From positions 1-11,382 of the forward strand of contig PGTJ01000055.1 in the NCBI GenBank assembly GCA_002794515.1: a stretch of DNA of 11,382 nt. The letters run 5' to 3'. Positions 1-7,159 of the stretch are shown here, piece by piece. The notes below the pieces were generated by a model. The model did not search any database and was not told the origin of the DNA. It was given only the letters and a program-made list of their open reading frames with translations. Within the stretch, counting starts at the first letter, position 1. Every line of letters begins with the position of its first letter. Made by a program: the position numbers and the translations under genes. The DNA comes from Phototrophicales bacterium. Its GTDB lineage: Bacteria > Chloroflexota > Anaerolineae > Aggregatilineales > Phototrophicaceae.

Positions 1-696
1 ATTGCTCACACTCGCCCCCGTGTTGACCTCATCATCGACCAACAGCACATTCTGATTTTCGACACTGCCGATGATCGACAAGGCTTGTGGACGTTCTTTA
101 TTATCGACACGCCGTTTTTCGACCAGCGCCACAGGCACACCCAACCGTTCACCCCAATTGCGGGCTTGCTTGGCGAAACCTAAATCGGTGGAGACCACGG
201 TTAAATCGGGGATATTTTTCTCGGCGACATAATCGCTGAGCAAATGAAATGCGGTGAGCGCATCACCAGGGATATTGAAGAAGCCCTGAATTTGCCCCGC
301 ATGTAAATCGAGGGTGATATAGCGGTCTGCGCCTGCGGCTTCGATCATATTGGCGATCAGGCGGGCGCTAATCGGCACACGCGGTTGGTCTTTTTTATCT
401 GACCGTCCATAACTCAGGTAGGGGATAACCACATTCACCCGCCACGCCGAATCGCGCCGTAGCGCATCGATCATGATGAGCATCTCCATAAAATTATCGT
501 GAACGGGGGATGACATGGTTTGGATGAGATAAACATCTTTGCCACGAACACTCTCTTTAAGACGAACAAAGATATTTTCATTCGAGAACACCATGCGCTC
601 ATATTTGCCAGGGGCAATACCTAAATAGTTACCGATTTCATCACCTAATGCGGGGGCAGATGAACCTGCGAAGAGTTTGATATCACCAAAAGTCAT
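1..696 (-). CDS. prs: Ribose-phosphate pyrophosphokinase (PRPP synthase), C-terminus cut by window edge
   Basis: Makes 5-phosphoribosyl-1-pyrophosphate from ribose 5-phosphate and ATP in the cytoplasm, feeding purine, pyrimidine, histidine, tryptophan and NAD synthesis. The 232 visible codons are open; the family is usually about 310-320 residues, so roughly the last 80 lie beyond position 1. Seen: N-terminal IKLFAGSSAPAL (6-17), ESVRGKDVYLIQ (48-59), DALRR (77-81), DLHAGQIQGFF (130-140), catalytic-loop KRR (194-196) and PRPP-binding loop LLVDDEVNTGAS (218-229). Several motifs differ from the E. coli form: YGRSDKK for YARQDRR, STDLGFAKQA for SPDIGGVVRA, and DDEVNTGAS for DDMIDTGGT. This suggests a divergent subclass. 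The ATG at 696 is preferred because GAAGGA lies 9 nt upstream and family members begin close to this point. An in-frame ATG at 759 would add 21 residues but has no visible ribosome binding site. Confidence 0.93.
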   Translation of the reverse strand, partial: MTFGDIKLFAGSSAPALGDEIGNYLGIAPGKYERMVFSNENIFVRLKESVRGKDVYLIQTMSSPVHDNFMEMLIMIDALRRDSAWRVNVVIPYLSYGRSDKKDQPRVPISARLIANMIEAAGADRYITLDLHAGQIQGFFNIPGDALTAFHLLSDYVAEKNIPDLTVVSTDLGFAKQARNWGERLGVPVALVEKRRVDNKERPQALSIIGSVENQNVLLVDDEVNTGASVSN

Positions 697-705
697 TTTG
701 GTCAG

Positions 706-711
706 TCCTTC
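706..711 (-). promoter_or_regulatory. Ribosome binding site of prs
   Basis: Read on the minus strand this is GAAGGA, 9 nt before the ATG at 696. It decides between this start and the in-frame ATG at 759, which has no purine-rich match in front of it. Confidence 0.6.
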
Positions 712-792
712 ATCAATGTGTGTATCTGTAATATCGAATTTTGTACCGGGTATCTTCATATTGTGGATAATCCCAAATTAGCTTGATATATA

Positions 793-818
793 AAGGCGCA
801 AGGTGTTCTTTGCGCCTT
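793..818 (-). terminator. Hairpin terminator after meaB
   Basis: AAGGCGCAA (793-801) and TTGCGCCTT (810-818) form a perfect 9-bp stem with an 8-nt loop. On the minus strand the stem is followed by TTTATATAT, a weak U-rich tail. It lies 64 bp beyond the meaB stop and upstream of prs, so it probably ends the B12 subunit-meaB transcript and leaves prs to its own promoter. No convincing prs promoter could be picked in 697-792. The weak tail keeps confidence moderate. Confidence 0.6.
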
Positions 819-881
819 CAAGAATTGCATGTGATATGATTGATTTTATCGCAAAATGTGCTGTTGCACCGCACTTTCTTA

Positions 882-1907
882 TCAAGAAATTAGATCGGCA
901 TGACTTGTTAAAATAGCATTCACCGCACTTTGCGGGTCGAGCTGTCGTGATTGTATCTGACGGATGACTTGTGCGAAATAGTCATTTGGTGTCGTTTGCA
1001 AAAGCCGTTGGATGAGCGCCTCGCGCAGGCGTTCATGTAACTCGATTTCAATCCGTTGCCGTTCTAATAGGGTATCTAATCCTTGTGCTTGAATAAAATC
1101 ACGATGATTTTGAATGGCGTTCACCAATTCATCGATGCCATTACCATCGGTGGCGATTGTCTGAATAACCGGTGGTATCCATATGGGGGCATCATCGTGG
1201 ATGCGATTGGCGGGGTACTCGGTTTGTAACAGTTGCCCATGATGCTGGGTCATGTGCGTACGAGCAGATGGATGACCAATTTCTAACATCATACGGAGGG
1301 CGCTGACGGTCTTGGTCGCGCCCGGTCTATCGGCTTTATTCACCACCAACACATCGGCAATTTCGAGGATGCCCGCTTTAATCGCCTGCACTTCATCACC
1401 CAAACCAGGGGCTTCGACAACTAGCGTGGTATGCGCTGTGCGGACAATATCCACCTCGCTCTGCCCTGCCCCGACCGTCTCGACGAGGATAATATCAAAA
1501 CCTGCGGCATCCAAGACACGAATGGCATCGCGGGTGGTGCGGGCTAATCCGCCTAAGCTACCGCGTGTCGCCATACTACGGATGAACACCCCACTATCGC
1601 CCGATAAATCGCGCATACGGATTCGATCGCCCAAAATCGCCCCGCCTGTGAATGGACTGGTGGGGTCTACGGCGATGATACCGACCAATACACCTTGTGC
1701 GCGATAGGCTTTGGCGAGGCTGTTAACCAGCGAGCTTTTGCCCGTCCCTGGCGCGCCCGTCACACCAATCACCCACGCCTTGCCCGTGTGAGGATATAAC
1801 TGCGTCAAAATAGTGGTAGCTTGTGGCGCTTCATCACTCACCCAAGTGAGCAATCGCGCCACTGCCCGCCGACTGCCATTGAGGATTGCTGAAACCATAT
1901 CGTCCAT
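882..1907 (-). CDS. meaB: MeaB/ArgK-family P-loop GTPase, chaperone of B12-dependent acyl-CoA mutase
   Basis: Members of this G3E-type GTPase family gate adenosylcobalamin loading into methylmalonyl-CoA mutase (or relatives such as isobutyryl-CoA mutase) and protect the enzyme from inactivation; they act in the cytoplasm. Seen in the 341-residue protein: Walker A GAPGTGKS (51-58), DPTSPF (81-86), the ILGDRIRM segment (91-98), the ETVGAGQSE switch region (143-151) and the guanine-specifying NKAD (190-193). Length is normal for the family (about 320-350). The ATG at 1907 lies 5 bp after the stop of the cobalamin-binding subunit gene, so the two are surely cotranscribed and probably translationally coupled. 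No strong Shine-Dalgarno sequence is visible, and ATG codon 4 (1898) is a possible alternative start. The exact mutase partner cannot be told from this sequence. Confidence 0.94.
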   Translation of the reverse strand: MDDMVSAILNGSRRAVARLLTWVSDEAPQATTILTQLYPHTGKAWVIGVTGAPGTGKSSLVNSLAKAYRAQGVLVGIIAVDPTSPFTGGAILGDRIRMRDLSGDSGVFIRSMATRGSLGGLARTTRDAIRVLDAAGFDIILVETVGAGQSEVDIVRTAHTTLVVEAPGLGDEVQAIKAGILEIADVLVVNKADRPGATKTVSALRMMLEIGHPSARTHMTQHHGQLLQTEYPANRIHDDAPIWIPPVIQTIATDGNGIDELVNAIQNHRDFIQAQGLDTLLERQRIEIELHERLREALIQRLLQTTPNDYFAQVIRQIQSRQLDPQSAVNAILTSHADLIS

Positions 1908-1912
1908 CGGGC

Positions 1913-2320
1913 TTATGAACCACTTTCCTTATTTACAATGGCATTAATGCGTTCGACAATGACTTCGGTACTCGTGCCTGGACCAAAAATACCCCTCACA
2001 CCCATCGCCTCGAGGGCGGGTTTATCTTCATCGGGGATGATGCCCCCCAAAATAATCGGCACATCGGTCAGTTCGTTCATATCCATCACCTCACGAATTT
2101 TGGGGACGAGCGCCATATGTGCGCCACTGAGGATGCTCAAGCCGACAACATCGACATCTTCTTGCAGGGCGGCTTCGGCGATCATCTCTGGTGTTTGTCG
2201 TAAGCCCGTATAGACCACCTCGAAGCCAGCATCGCGCAAAGCGCGAGCGATGACCTTTGCGCCCCGATCATGCCCATCCAGTCCGGGTTTAGCAATTAAA
2301 ATGCGTATATTCTTTTTCAT
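1913..2320 (-). CDS. Stand-alone cobalamin-binding subunit of methylmalonyl-CoA mutase type
   Basis: This 135-residue protein matches only the C-terminal B12-binding domain of methylmalonyl-CoA mutase. It binds adenosylcobalamin base-off/His-on and pairs with a separate large TIM-barrel subunit to interconvert methylmalonyl-CoA and succinyl-CoA or to carry out a related carbon-skeleton rearrangement. Seen: the DxHxxG signature as DGHDRG (15-20, with His17 the expected lower cobalt ligand), SxL as SIL (62-64) and the GG pair at 92-93 in LGGIIP, all in the usual order of a Rossmann-like B12 fold. The start at 2320 has AAGGA 7 nt upstream. meaB follows 5 bp downstream. The large subunit is absent here. 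Small subunits of isobutyryl- or 2-hydroxyisobutyryl-CoA mutases look alike, so substrate is not assigned. Confidence 0.92.
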   Translation of the reverse strand: MKKNIRILIAKPGLDGHDRGAKVIARALRDAGFEVVYTGLRQTPEMIAEAALQEDVDVVGLSILSGAHMALVPKIREVMDMNELTDVPIILGGIIPDEDKPALEAMGVRGIFGPGTSTEVIVERINAIVNKESGS

Positions 2321-2363
2321 AACATGTTCCTTAAAAGTTATTCAAAAAAACGAATTTATACTG

Positions 2364-2369
2364 ATTATA
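2364..2369 (-). promoter_or_regulatory. Possible -10 box for the B12 subunit-meaB operon
   Basis: The minus strand reads TATAAT exactly, 44 bp upstream of the start codon at 2320, within the 167-bp divergent spacer. No good -35 hexamer is present at 16-18 bp; the nearest TTGTCT is too far away. A sigma-70-type promoter is therefore only a suggestion. Confidence 0.35.
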
Positions 2370-2432
2370 ACGCCGATATGATAGGCTTCACAGACAAATG
2401 TCTTAGAATTGGTAGTATCCGATGCAGATATG

Positions 2433-2441
2433 TGTTAGAAT
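2433..2441 (+). promoter_or_regulatory. Possible extended -10 promoter for the sensor kinase gene
   Basis: TGTTAGAAT fits an extended -10 (TGn plus TAGAAT, 5 of 6 to TATAAT) and lies 47 bp before the kinase ATG. There is no good -35 at the usual distance, which extended -10 promoters can tolerate. A second TTAGAAT occurs 32 bp upstream (2403-2409). Confidence 0.33.
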
Positions 2442-2487
2442 GGTTCACAAATAGGTGATTAGTGATTATTTCAGTGGGATTTAATCG

Positions 2488-5400
2488 ATGCAAGCACAAC
2501 CCACAGCATTATCAAAACCATTGTACAATCCAAATGCCACGCGATTGCGTTTAGCTATCATGATTATCGTCAGTTTGCTGGTGATAGGGGCATTTGTAGC
2601 ATATTTGTTATTGGCAATTACATGGCGCAACCAGCCATTTTTGGGGGTGATGGTCAATCACACCATGACCGTCAATGGGGGCTTACCCAATGGCGATGCT
2701 CAATGGAATGGTTTAACAGCAGGATTACGTGCTGGGGATCGGCTGTTGGCAATAGACAACATCCCCATCAAATCGAACAGCACCCCACAGACGGGGCGTT
2801 TTCAGGCATTAAACGACATCTTGGCACGCCGTGCCGTTGGAGATCGGGTCACGGTGACATTTGACTATAATGTCAAGACCTTTCCAGACCCACGCAAAGA
2901 AACCGTGACATGTGGACCCGCCGATCCCGAGACCAACCGAGCCGAATGTCGGGTGACATTCCGTTTGGGGCAATATCCCGATGCCGATTTCATCGCCACA
3001 TTCATCACGCCATATTCATCGGCGGTATTGGTCTTGTTAATTGCCATTGGTTTAATGTATTTGCGCTATAAAGACCCCGCCACCTTTGTCGCTGTGTTGG
3101 GCATCATCGGCTTGGCATTATATATGGGCGGGTTATTCGACCTATCGACCACCCACACCCTAGATTTGCTCAATCATGCGGCGGGGATATATGTGGGGAG
3201 CATCCTCACCACACTGGCGTTGATTTTCCCACTCAAGATGGGATTTGTCGCCAAAAATCCATATTTGGCATTCGTGCCTGTGGCAATTGCCACCCTGCTA
3301 TTTGGATATGTGGTCTTCGCCTATCCCAATAACCCACCAACCGTTCTCACAACAACGACACAAACAGCCGGGCTTGCAACGGTGGTCGGGATGATCATCT
3401 GGGTGGCGGCGCTGTTGTTTTATCATCGGCGCTTCTCGTTCACATCCTTGCAACGCGACCAAGCCAATGTGATTCTCATTGGTCTGACATTGGCGACTGC
3501 CCCCGCCGCATTGTGGGGCATCACCCGCATCGCACAATTCATCGGCGGTGTAAGCGGGTTGCCATTCAGCATCGAAGCCATCATGCCCTTCATGATTACG
3601 CCTGCGCTCAGTTTGGCATATGCCATCATCCGCAACAAATTTTTCGATACAGAACGTGCCATCAGCGCGGGTATCACCTATACCATCTTATTGGTCGCCT
3701 TAATGATTGGCTATATGTTGCTGGTCTTAGGTGGCACCTTGCTCACAGCAGAAGTTGTGCGCCCAGATAACCCGTTTATCATCATCACGGTGGTGTTTTT
3801 CATCGCGGTCTTGTTCACACCCGCACGGACATTTTTGCAAAACCGTATAGAAGCCATTTATTACCGCACACGGCGCAATTACCAAGAACGGCTCGAATCG
3901 TTTTCGCAAAAACTCACTACCCTATCGGATGTCGACATCATGTTGGCAGAGTATCAAAGCGCTGTAACAGACACCTTACATCCGAGTACGAGTTTTGTAT
4001 TTCTATATAACATCACTGCTAAAAGTTTTGTGGCACATGGGACACCGCCCGCAACAGACATTACATTCGGCGAGAATACAGGCATCAGACAAGCCTTAAA
4101 GATGAGCGATAAGATTATCTATCTTGAACCATCCAAACCTTATCCGCCCGAATTGCGAATCGATAAACCCCGTCTGGATATTCTGCAAACACTGGTGATC
4201 GCAGGATTAAAGGGCAATAACGAGCAACTGAACGGATTTTTGTGCATCGGCAGACCACGTTCTGGGATTAACGCTTATACCTATGAGCAACTGCGCTTCA
4301 TCGAAAGTTTATCGGGACAACTGGCTATCGGCGTAGAACGCGCCAACGTCATCCGCTCACTAGAAAGACGGGTGCGCGAATTGGATGTGTTGGGTCAGGT
4401 GAGCCAAGCCATCAACTTCAGTATTTCGCTAGATGACCTGCTGGAATTGGTCAGCGCCCAAATTGACAAGCTATTCGAGTCGCCATTTTTTTATGTGGTA
4501 TTATATGAGGCGCAATCAGAAGAATTGTATTATGCCTTCTTCTTGGAAGACGAGACCCGCTACGAGAATTATGAAAACATCAATTGGCAAGCGGGCAATG
4601 ACCTATATACAGAGGTCGTGCGCTCAGCACAACCACGCCTCATTGAAGATTATACGGCAATGATGCGCCGTTACAACTATACCTATCATAGCGAAAACAA
4701 AAATATCCGCGCATGGATGGCTGTGCCATTGAGCGTTGGGCAACGGACATTGGGCTTGTTGGCAATTGGGCATTCTGACCCCGAACATCGTTATAGTTCT
4801 GATCAACTGAAAATTTTTGGCGATGTAGCGGCACTCTCGGCAACGGCATTGGAACGGACACGCTTGTTCATCGAGACCAACGTCCGCGCCCGTCAATTAG
4901 CCGCACTGAACGATATTAGTCGTCAATTAGTGGCTATCGAAAGCGATATCGAAGAACTGCTCAACCTCATCACGCATTCCGCCGTTGACATTTTGAATGC
5001 CGAAGCGGGGTCACTGTTGTTGGTCGTTGAAGATGGTTCTGGCGACCTTGAATTTAAGGTGGTGGTTGGCGGAACAGGTCAAGAACTCATCGGCAAACGC
5101 CTTGAAGCAGGGTTTGGCTTGGTGGGACGTGTGGCAAAGACGGGCAAACCCGTCATCTCGAATGACACATCTACCGACAAAGGATGGCAAGGTGAAGTCA
5201 CTGAAGGCACATTCCGCACCCAATCGGTTTTGGCAGTGCCACTCATCGCCAAAGATAACATCATCGGTGTGCTAGAGGTCATCAACAAAAAAGATGGCAC
5301 AATCTATGTGCAAGAGGATGTTGAACTACTATCGACATTCGCCAGCCAAGCGGCGGTCGCCTTCGAGAACGCCAGATTATACCAACAAACCGATTTGCAA

Positions 5401-6681
5401 TTGAGCCAACGGTTACAAGAACTCGAAACACTAGAAAAAATCGACCGCGAACTCAATCGCACACTCGATTTATACAGCGTTGCCGAAATCACTGTGCGCT
5501 ATGCCATCGAAAACAGTAATGCTCGCGCAGGCGTTCTGGGCATCGTCAACGAAAAACAGACTCATCTGCAAATTGTAGCGAAAATTGGCTACGATGACGA
5601 CTCGAAACCCGAAGGCGCAGATGGTAATTTGTGGCCCCTCGACAGAGGCATCGTCAAACGGGTGATGCGTACTCGTCGCCCCGACCTTGTGCCAGATGTG
5701 ACTATCGACCGCGATTATGTGCCGAGTTTGGCGGGTGGCATCAGCCAAATCACCGTGCCACTGATGTCGGAAAATGATGTGAATGCCATTCTGGTGCTCG
5801 AAACAGCAGAAGAACCACGCCTGAACCTGCTCGACCAATATTGGGCGCAACGCCTCGCAGAACACGCGGCTATTGCTATCACCAATGCACAGCTATATCA
5901 AGAACTGACCCGCGCCAATGATAACAAGAGCGAATTTGTGGCGTTTGCGGCACATGAACTCAAAAATCCGCTCACATCGGTTAAGGGGTATGCCTCGACA
6001 TTGAGCGGGAGCATGGTGGATATGCTCACAGGCGACCAAATCCGCAACTTTGCCGCCATCATCAATTCCAATGCCGAGCGGATGCAGAGCATCATCGATG
6101 ATTTACGCGATATCGCGGCGGTGGACGCGGGCAAATTCAAGATTAACCCCGAACCGATGTCTTTACGCACTGCCGTCCTCGACTCGCTCATCGCCATCCA
6201 AGATCAAATTACGGCAAAAGGACAAACGGTCATCAATCACATCGATGATAGCCTACCGCTCATCATGGGCGACCACAAACGGATTATTCAAGTGATGACC
6301 AATTTCATCAGCAATGCTTATAAATATAGCCCTGCGGGGGCGCAAATCACACTTGAGGCAAAAGTCGATAAGCGGTATATCAGCCGTAAAGGTAAATTTA
6401 TGGGCGAGGTGATGATTGTCTCTATTCGAGATACGGGCATCGGCATGAGCGAAGACGACTTGCAGAAAATTTTCCGTGTGGATTATTTCCGTAGCGAGAA
6501 CGAACTCGCCCGCCAAGAAAAAGGCACAGGATTGGGGATGATGATCACCAAACGCATCATTGAAGGGCATGGTGGTGAGGTCTGGGTGGAGAGCGAATTG
6601 GGCAAAGGGTCGGTGTTCTCGTTCACGATACCGCTCGCCCCAGAACACCTACAAATACAAGGCGCACCCGCATCTGATTAA
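2488..6681 (+). CDS. Multi-GAF transmembrane sensor histidine kinase with extracytoplasmic PDZ-like domain
   Basis: A 1397-residue two-component sensor. In order: one membrane segment (about 21-46); an extracytoplasmic PDZ-like region (about 50-165, core GLTAGLRAGDRLLAIDNIP); about nine further membrane segments (173-447), the last containing the IRNKFFDTERAI motif common near the end of 7TM sensor modules; four GAF or GAF-like domains (about 478-618 degenerate, 645-790, 820-962 most canonical, 990-1135) joined by helical linkers; HisKA with phospho-acceptor His1156 in AAHELKNPL; and HATPase_c with N-box Asn1276, G1 DTGIGM (1315-1320) and G2 GTGLGM (1346-1351). All kinase boxes look intact. 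Ten membrane segments keep both ends in the cytoplasm. The ATG is preceded by an in-frame TAA at 2482, so no longer start exists; GTGGGA at 2474-2479 is a fair ribosome site. There is no receiver domain and no adjacent response regulator, so partner and ligand are unknown. Confidence 0.93.
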   Translation: MQAQPTALSKPLYNPNATRLRLAIMIIVSLLVIGAFVAYLLLAITWRNQPFLGVMVNHTMTVNGGLPNGDAQWNGLTAGLRAGDRLLAIDNIPIKSNSTPQTGRFQALNDILARRAVGDRVTVTFDYNVKTFPDPRKETVTCGPADPETNRAECRVTFRLGQYPDADFIATFITPYSSAVLVLLIAIGLMYLRYKDPATFVAVLGIIGLALYMGGLFDLSTTHTLDLLNHAAGIYVGSILTTLALIFPLKMGFVAKNPYLAFVPVAIATLLFGYVVFAYPNNPPTVLTTTTQTAGLATVVGMIIWVAALLFYHRRFSFTSLQRDQANVILIGLTLATAPAALWGITRIAQFIGGVSGLPFSIEAIMPFMITPALSLAYAIIRNKFFDTERAISAGITYTILLVALMIGYMLLVLGGTLLTAEVVRPDNPFIIITVVFFIAVLFTPARTFLQNRIEAIYYRTRRNYQERLESFSQKLTTLSDVDIMLAEYQSAVTDTLHPSTSFVFLYNITAKSFVAHGTPPATDITFGENTGIRQALKMSDKIIYLEPSKPYPPELRIDKPRLDILQTLVIAGLKGNNEQLNGFLCIGRPRSGINAYTYEQLRFIESLSGQLAIGVERANVIRSLERRVRELDVLGQVSQAINFSISLDDLLELVSAQIDKLFESPFFYVVLYEAQSEELYYAFFLEDETRYENYENINWQAGNDLYTEVVRSAQPRLIEDYTAMMRRYNYTYHSENKNIRAWMAVPLSVGQRTLGLLAIGHSDPEHRYSSDQLKIFGDVAALSATALERTRLFIETNVRARQLAALNDISRQLVAIESDIEELLNLITHSAVDILNAEAGSLLLVVEDGSGDLEFKVVVGGTGQELIGKRLEAGFGLVGRVAKTGKPVISNDTSTDKGWQGEVTEGTFRTQSVLAVPLIAKDNIIGVLEVINKKDGTIYVQEDVELLSTFASQAAVAFENARLYQQTDLQLSQRLQELETLEKIDRELNRTLDLYSVAEITVRYAIENSNARAGVLGIVNEKQTHLQIVAKIGYDDDSKPEGADGNLWPLDRGIVKRVMRTRRPDLVPDVTIDRDYVPSLAGGISQITVPLMSENDVNAILVLETAEEPRLNLLDQYWAQRLAEHAAIAITNAQLYQELTRANDNKSEFVAFAAHELKNPLTSVKGYASTLSGSMVDMLTGDQIRNFAAIINSNAERMQSIIDDLRDIAAVDAGKFKINPEPMSLRTAVLDSLIAIQDQITAKGQTVINHIDDSLPLIMGDHKRIIQVMTNFISNAYKYSPAGAQITLEAKVDKRYISRKGKFMGEVMIVSIRDTGIGMSEDDLQKIFRVDYFRSENELARQEKGTGLGMMITKRIIEGHGGEVWVESELGKGSVFSFTIPLAPEHLQIQGAPASD

Positions 6682-6687
6682 ATTAAA

Positions 6688-6711
6688 AAATCCCCTCACG
6701 AGAGGGGATTT
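6688..6711. terminator. Bidirectional terminator between the sensor kinase and trxA
   Basis: AAATCCCCTC (6688-6697) and GAGGGGATTT (6702-6711) form a perfect 10-bp stem with loop ACGA. On the minus strand the stem leads into TTTTTTAATTT, a good U-tract for trxA, and it starts 3 nt after the trxA stop. On the plus strand the tail is ATTTATGTTAATT, adequate for the kinase transcript, which stops at 6681. Confidence 0.88.
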
Positions 6712-6714
6712 ATG

Positions 6715-7047
6715 TTAATTACCAATATGGGGTGCGAGTTGTTTTTCGATTTTGGCTTTTTGTTGATAGCCCGTAATCCGCATAACGGGCTTGCCGCCTT
6801 TGAACAAAATCAGGGTTGGGATGCCCATAATGCCCAATTGACGGATGATGTTTTGGTTGGCATCGGCATCGAGTTTGCCGACAACCATTTTGCCCGAATA
6901 TTCGCTCGCCAATTCATCGATGATGGGGGCAATCATCTTACAAGGTCCGCACCATTCTGCCCAAAAATCGACCAAAACGGGCTTTGGAGAATTGACGACA
7001 GTATCATTAAAGTTGGCTTCGGTCACTTCTACCGTGAGTTTTCCCAT
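6715..7047 (-). CDS. trxA: Thioredoxin
   Basis: A small cytoplasmic protein disulfide reductase that is recycled by thioredoxin reductase and reduces ribonucleotide reductase, peroxiredoxins and other targets. The 110-residue length is typical of TrxA. Seen: FWAEWCGPC with active-site Cys33 and Cys36 (WCGPC at 32-36), buried Asp27 in LVDFWA, DADAN (60-64), cis-proline Pro77 in GIPT, and LFKGGKPV (81-88) leading to the final helix. No signal peptide. The start at 7047 has a strong AAAGGAG upstream but at a long 13-nt spacing; no better start is present. It is transcribed alone, divergent from hrcA, and shares its terminator with the sensor kinase gene. Confidence 0.97.
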   Translation of the reverse strand: MGKLTVEVTEANFNDTVVNSPKPVLVDFWAEWCGPCKMIAPIIDELASEYSGKMVVGKLDADANQNIIRQLGIMGIPTLILFKGGKPVMRITGYQQKAKIEKQLAPHIGN

Positions 7048-7079
7048 GTGTTCTTATTTACTCCTTTATACCATTGGCT

Positions 7080-7109
7080 TTGAAAATTCAGTCCATTATC
7101 CATTATAAT
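7080..7109 (+). promoter_or_regulatory. Sigma-70-type promoter of hrcA (heat-shock operon)
   Basis: TTGAAA (7080-7085, 5 of 6 to TTGACA), an 18-bp spacer and a perfect TATAAT (7104-7109). Transcription would start near 7116, giving a leader of about 44 nt before the hrcA ATG. No CIRCE-type inverted repeat (TTAGCACTC-N9-GAGTGCTAA) overlaps it, so direct HrcA autoregulation at this promoter is not evident. Confidence 0.62.
7102..7107 (-). promoter_or_regulatory. Possible -10 box of trxA, overlapping the hrcA -10
   Basis: The 8-bp palindrome ATTATAAT (7102-7109) gives TATAAT on both strands. On the minus strand it lies 55 bp before the trxA ATG. No recognisable -35 is found at 16-18 bp, so it is weaker than the plus-strand promoter. 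Confidence 0.32.
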
Positions 7110-7159
7110 CTGAAAAACGACCGAATAACAGAAGACAGAGTTGAATCATTTCTAAAGAT

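Noticed and set aside
696..759. Longer prs start at the ATG at 759
   Set aside because: It is in frame but has no Shine-Dalgarno sequence and would add 21 residues before the usual family N-terminus; the ATG at 696 has GAAGGA at good spacing.
1312..1707. Plus-strand open frame opposite meaB
   Set aside because: It has biased Ser/Thr/Pro composition typical of an antisense shadow; meaB motifs on the minus strand account for the region.
2455..2468. Tandem GTGATTA GTGATTA before the kinase start
   Set aside because: It has only two 7-bp copies in an AT-rich leader and is easily explained by chance.
6712..7083. Plus-strand open frame of 123 codons opposite trxA
   Set aside because: It mirrors the trxA coding strand, starts inside the terminator and has no ribosome site; the WCGPC thioredoxin on the other strand is certain.
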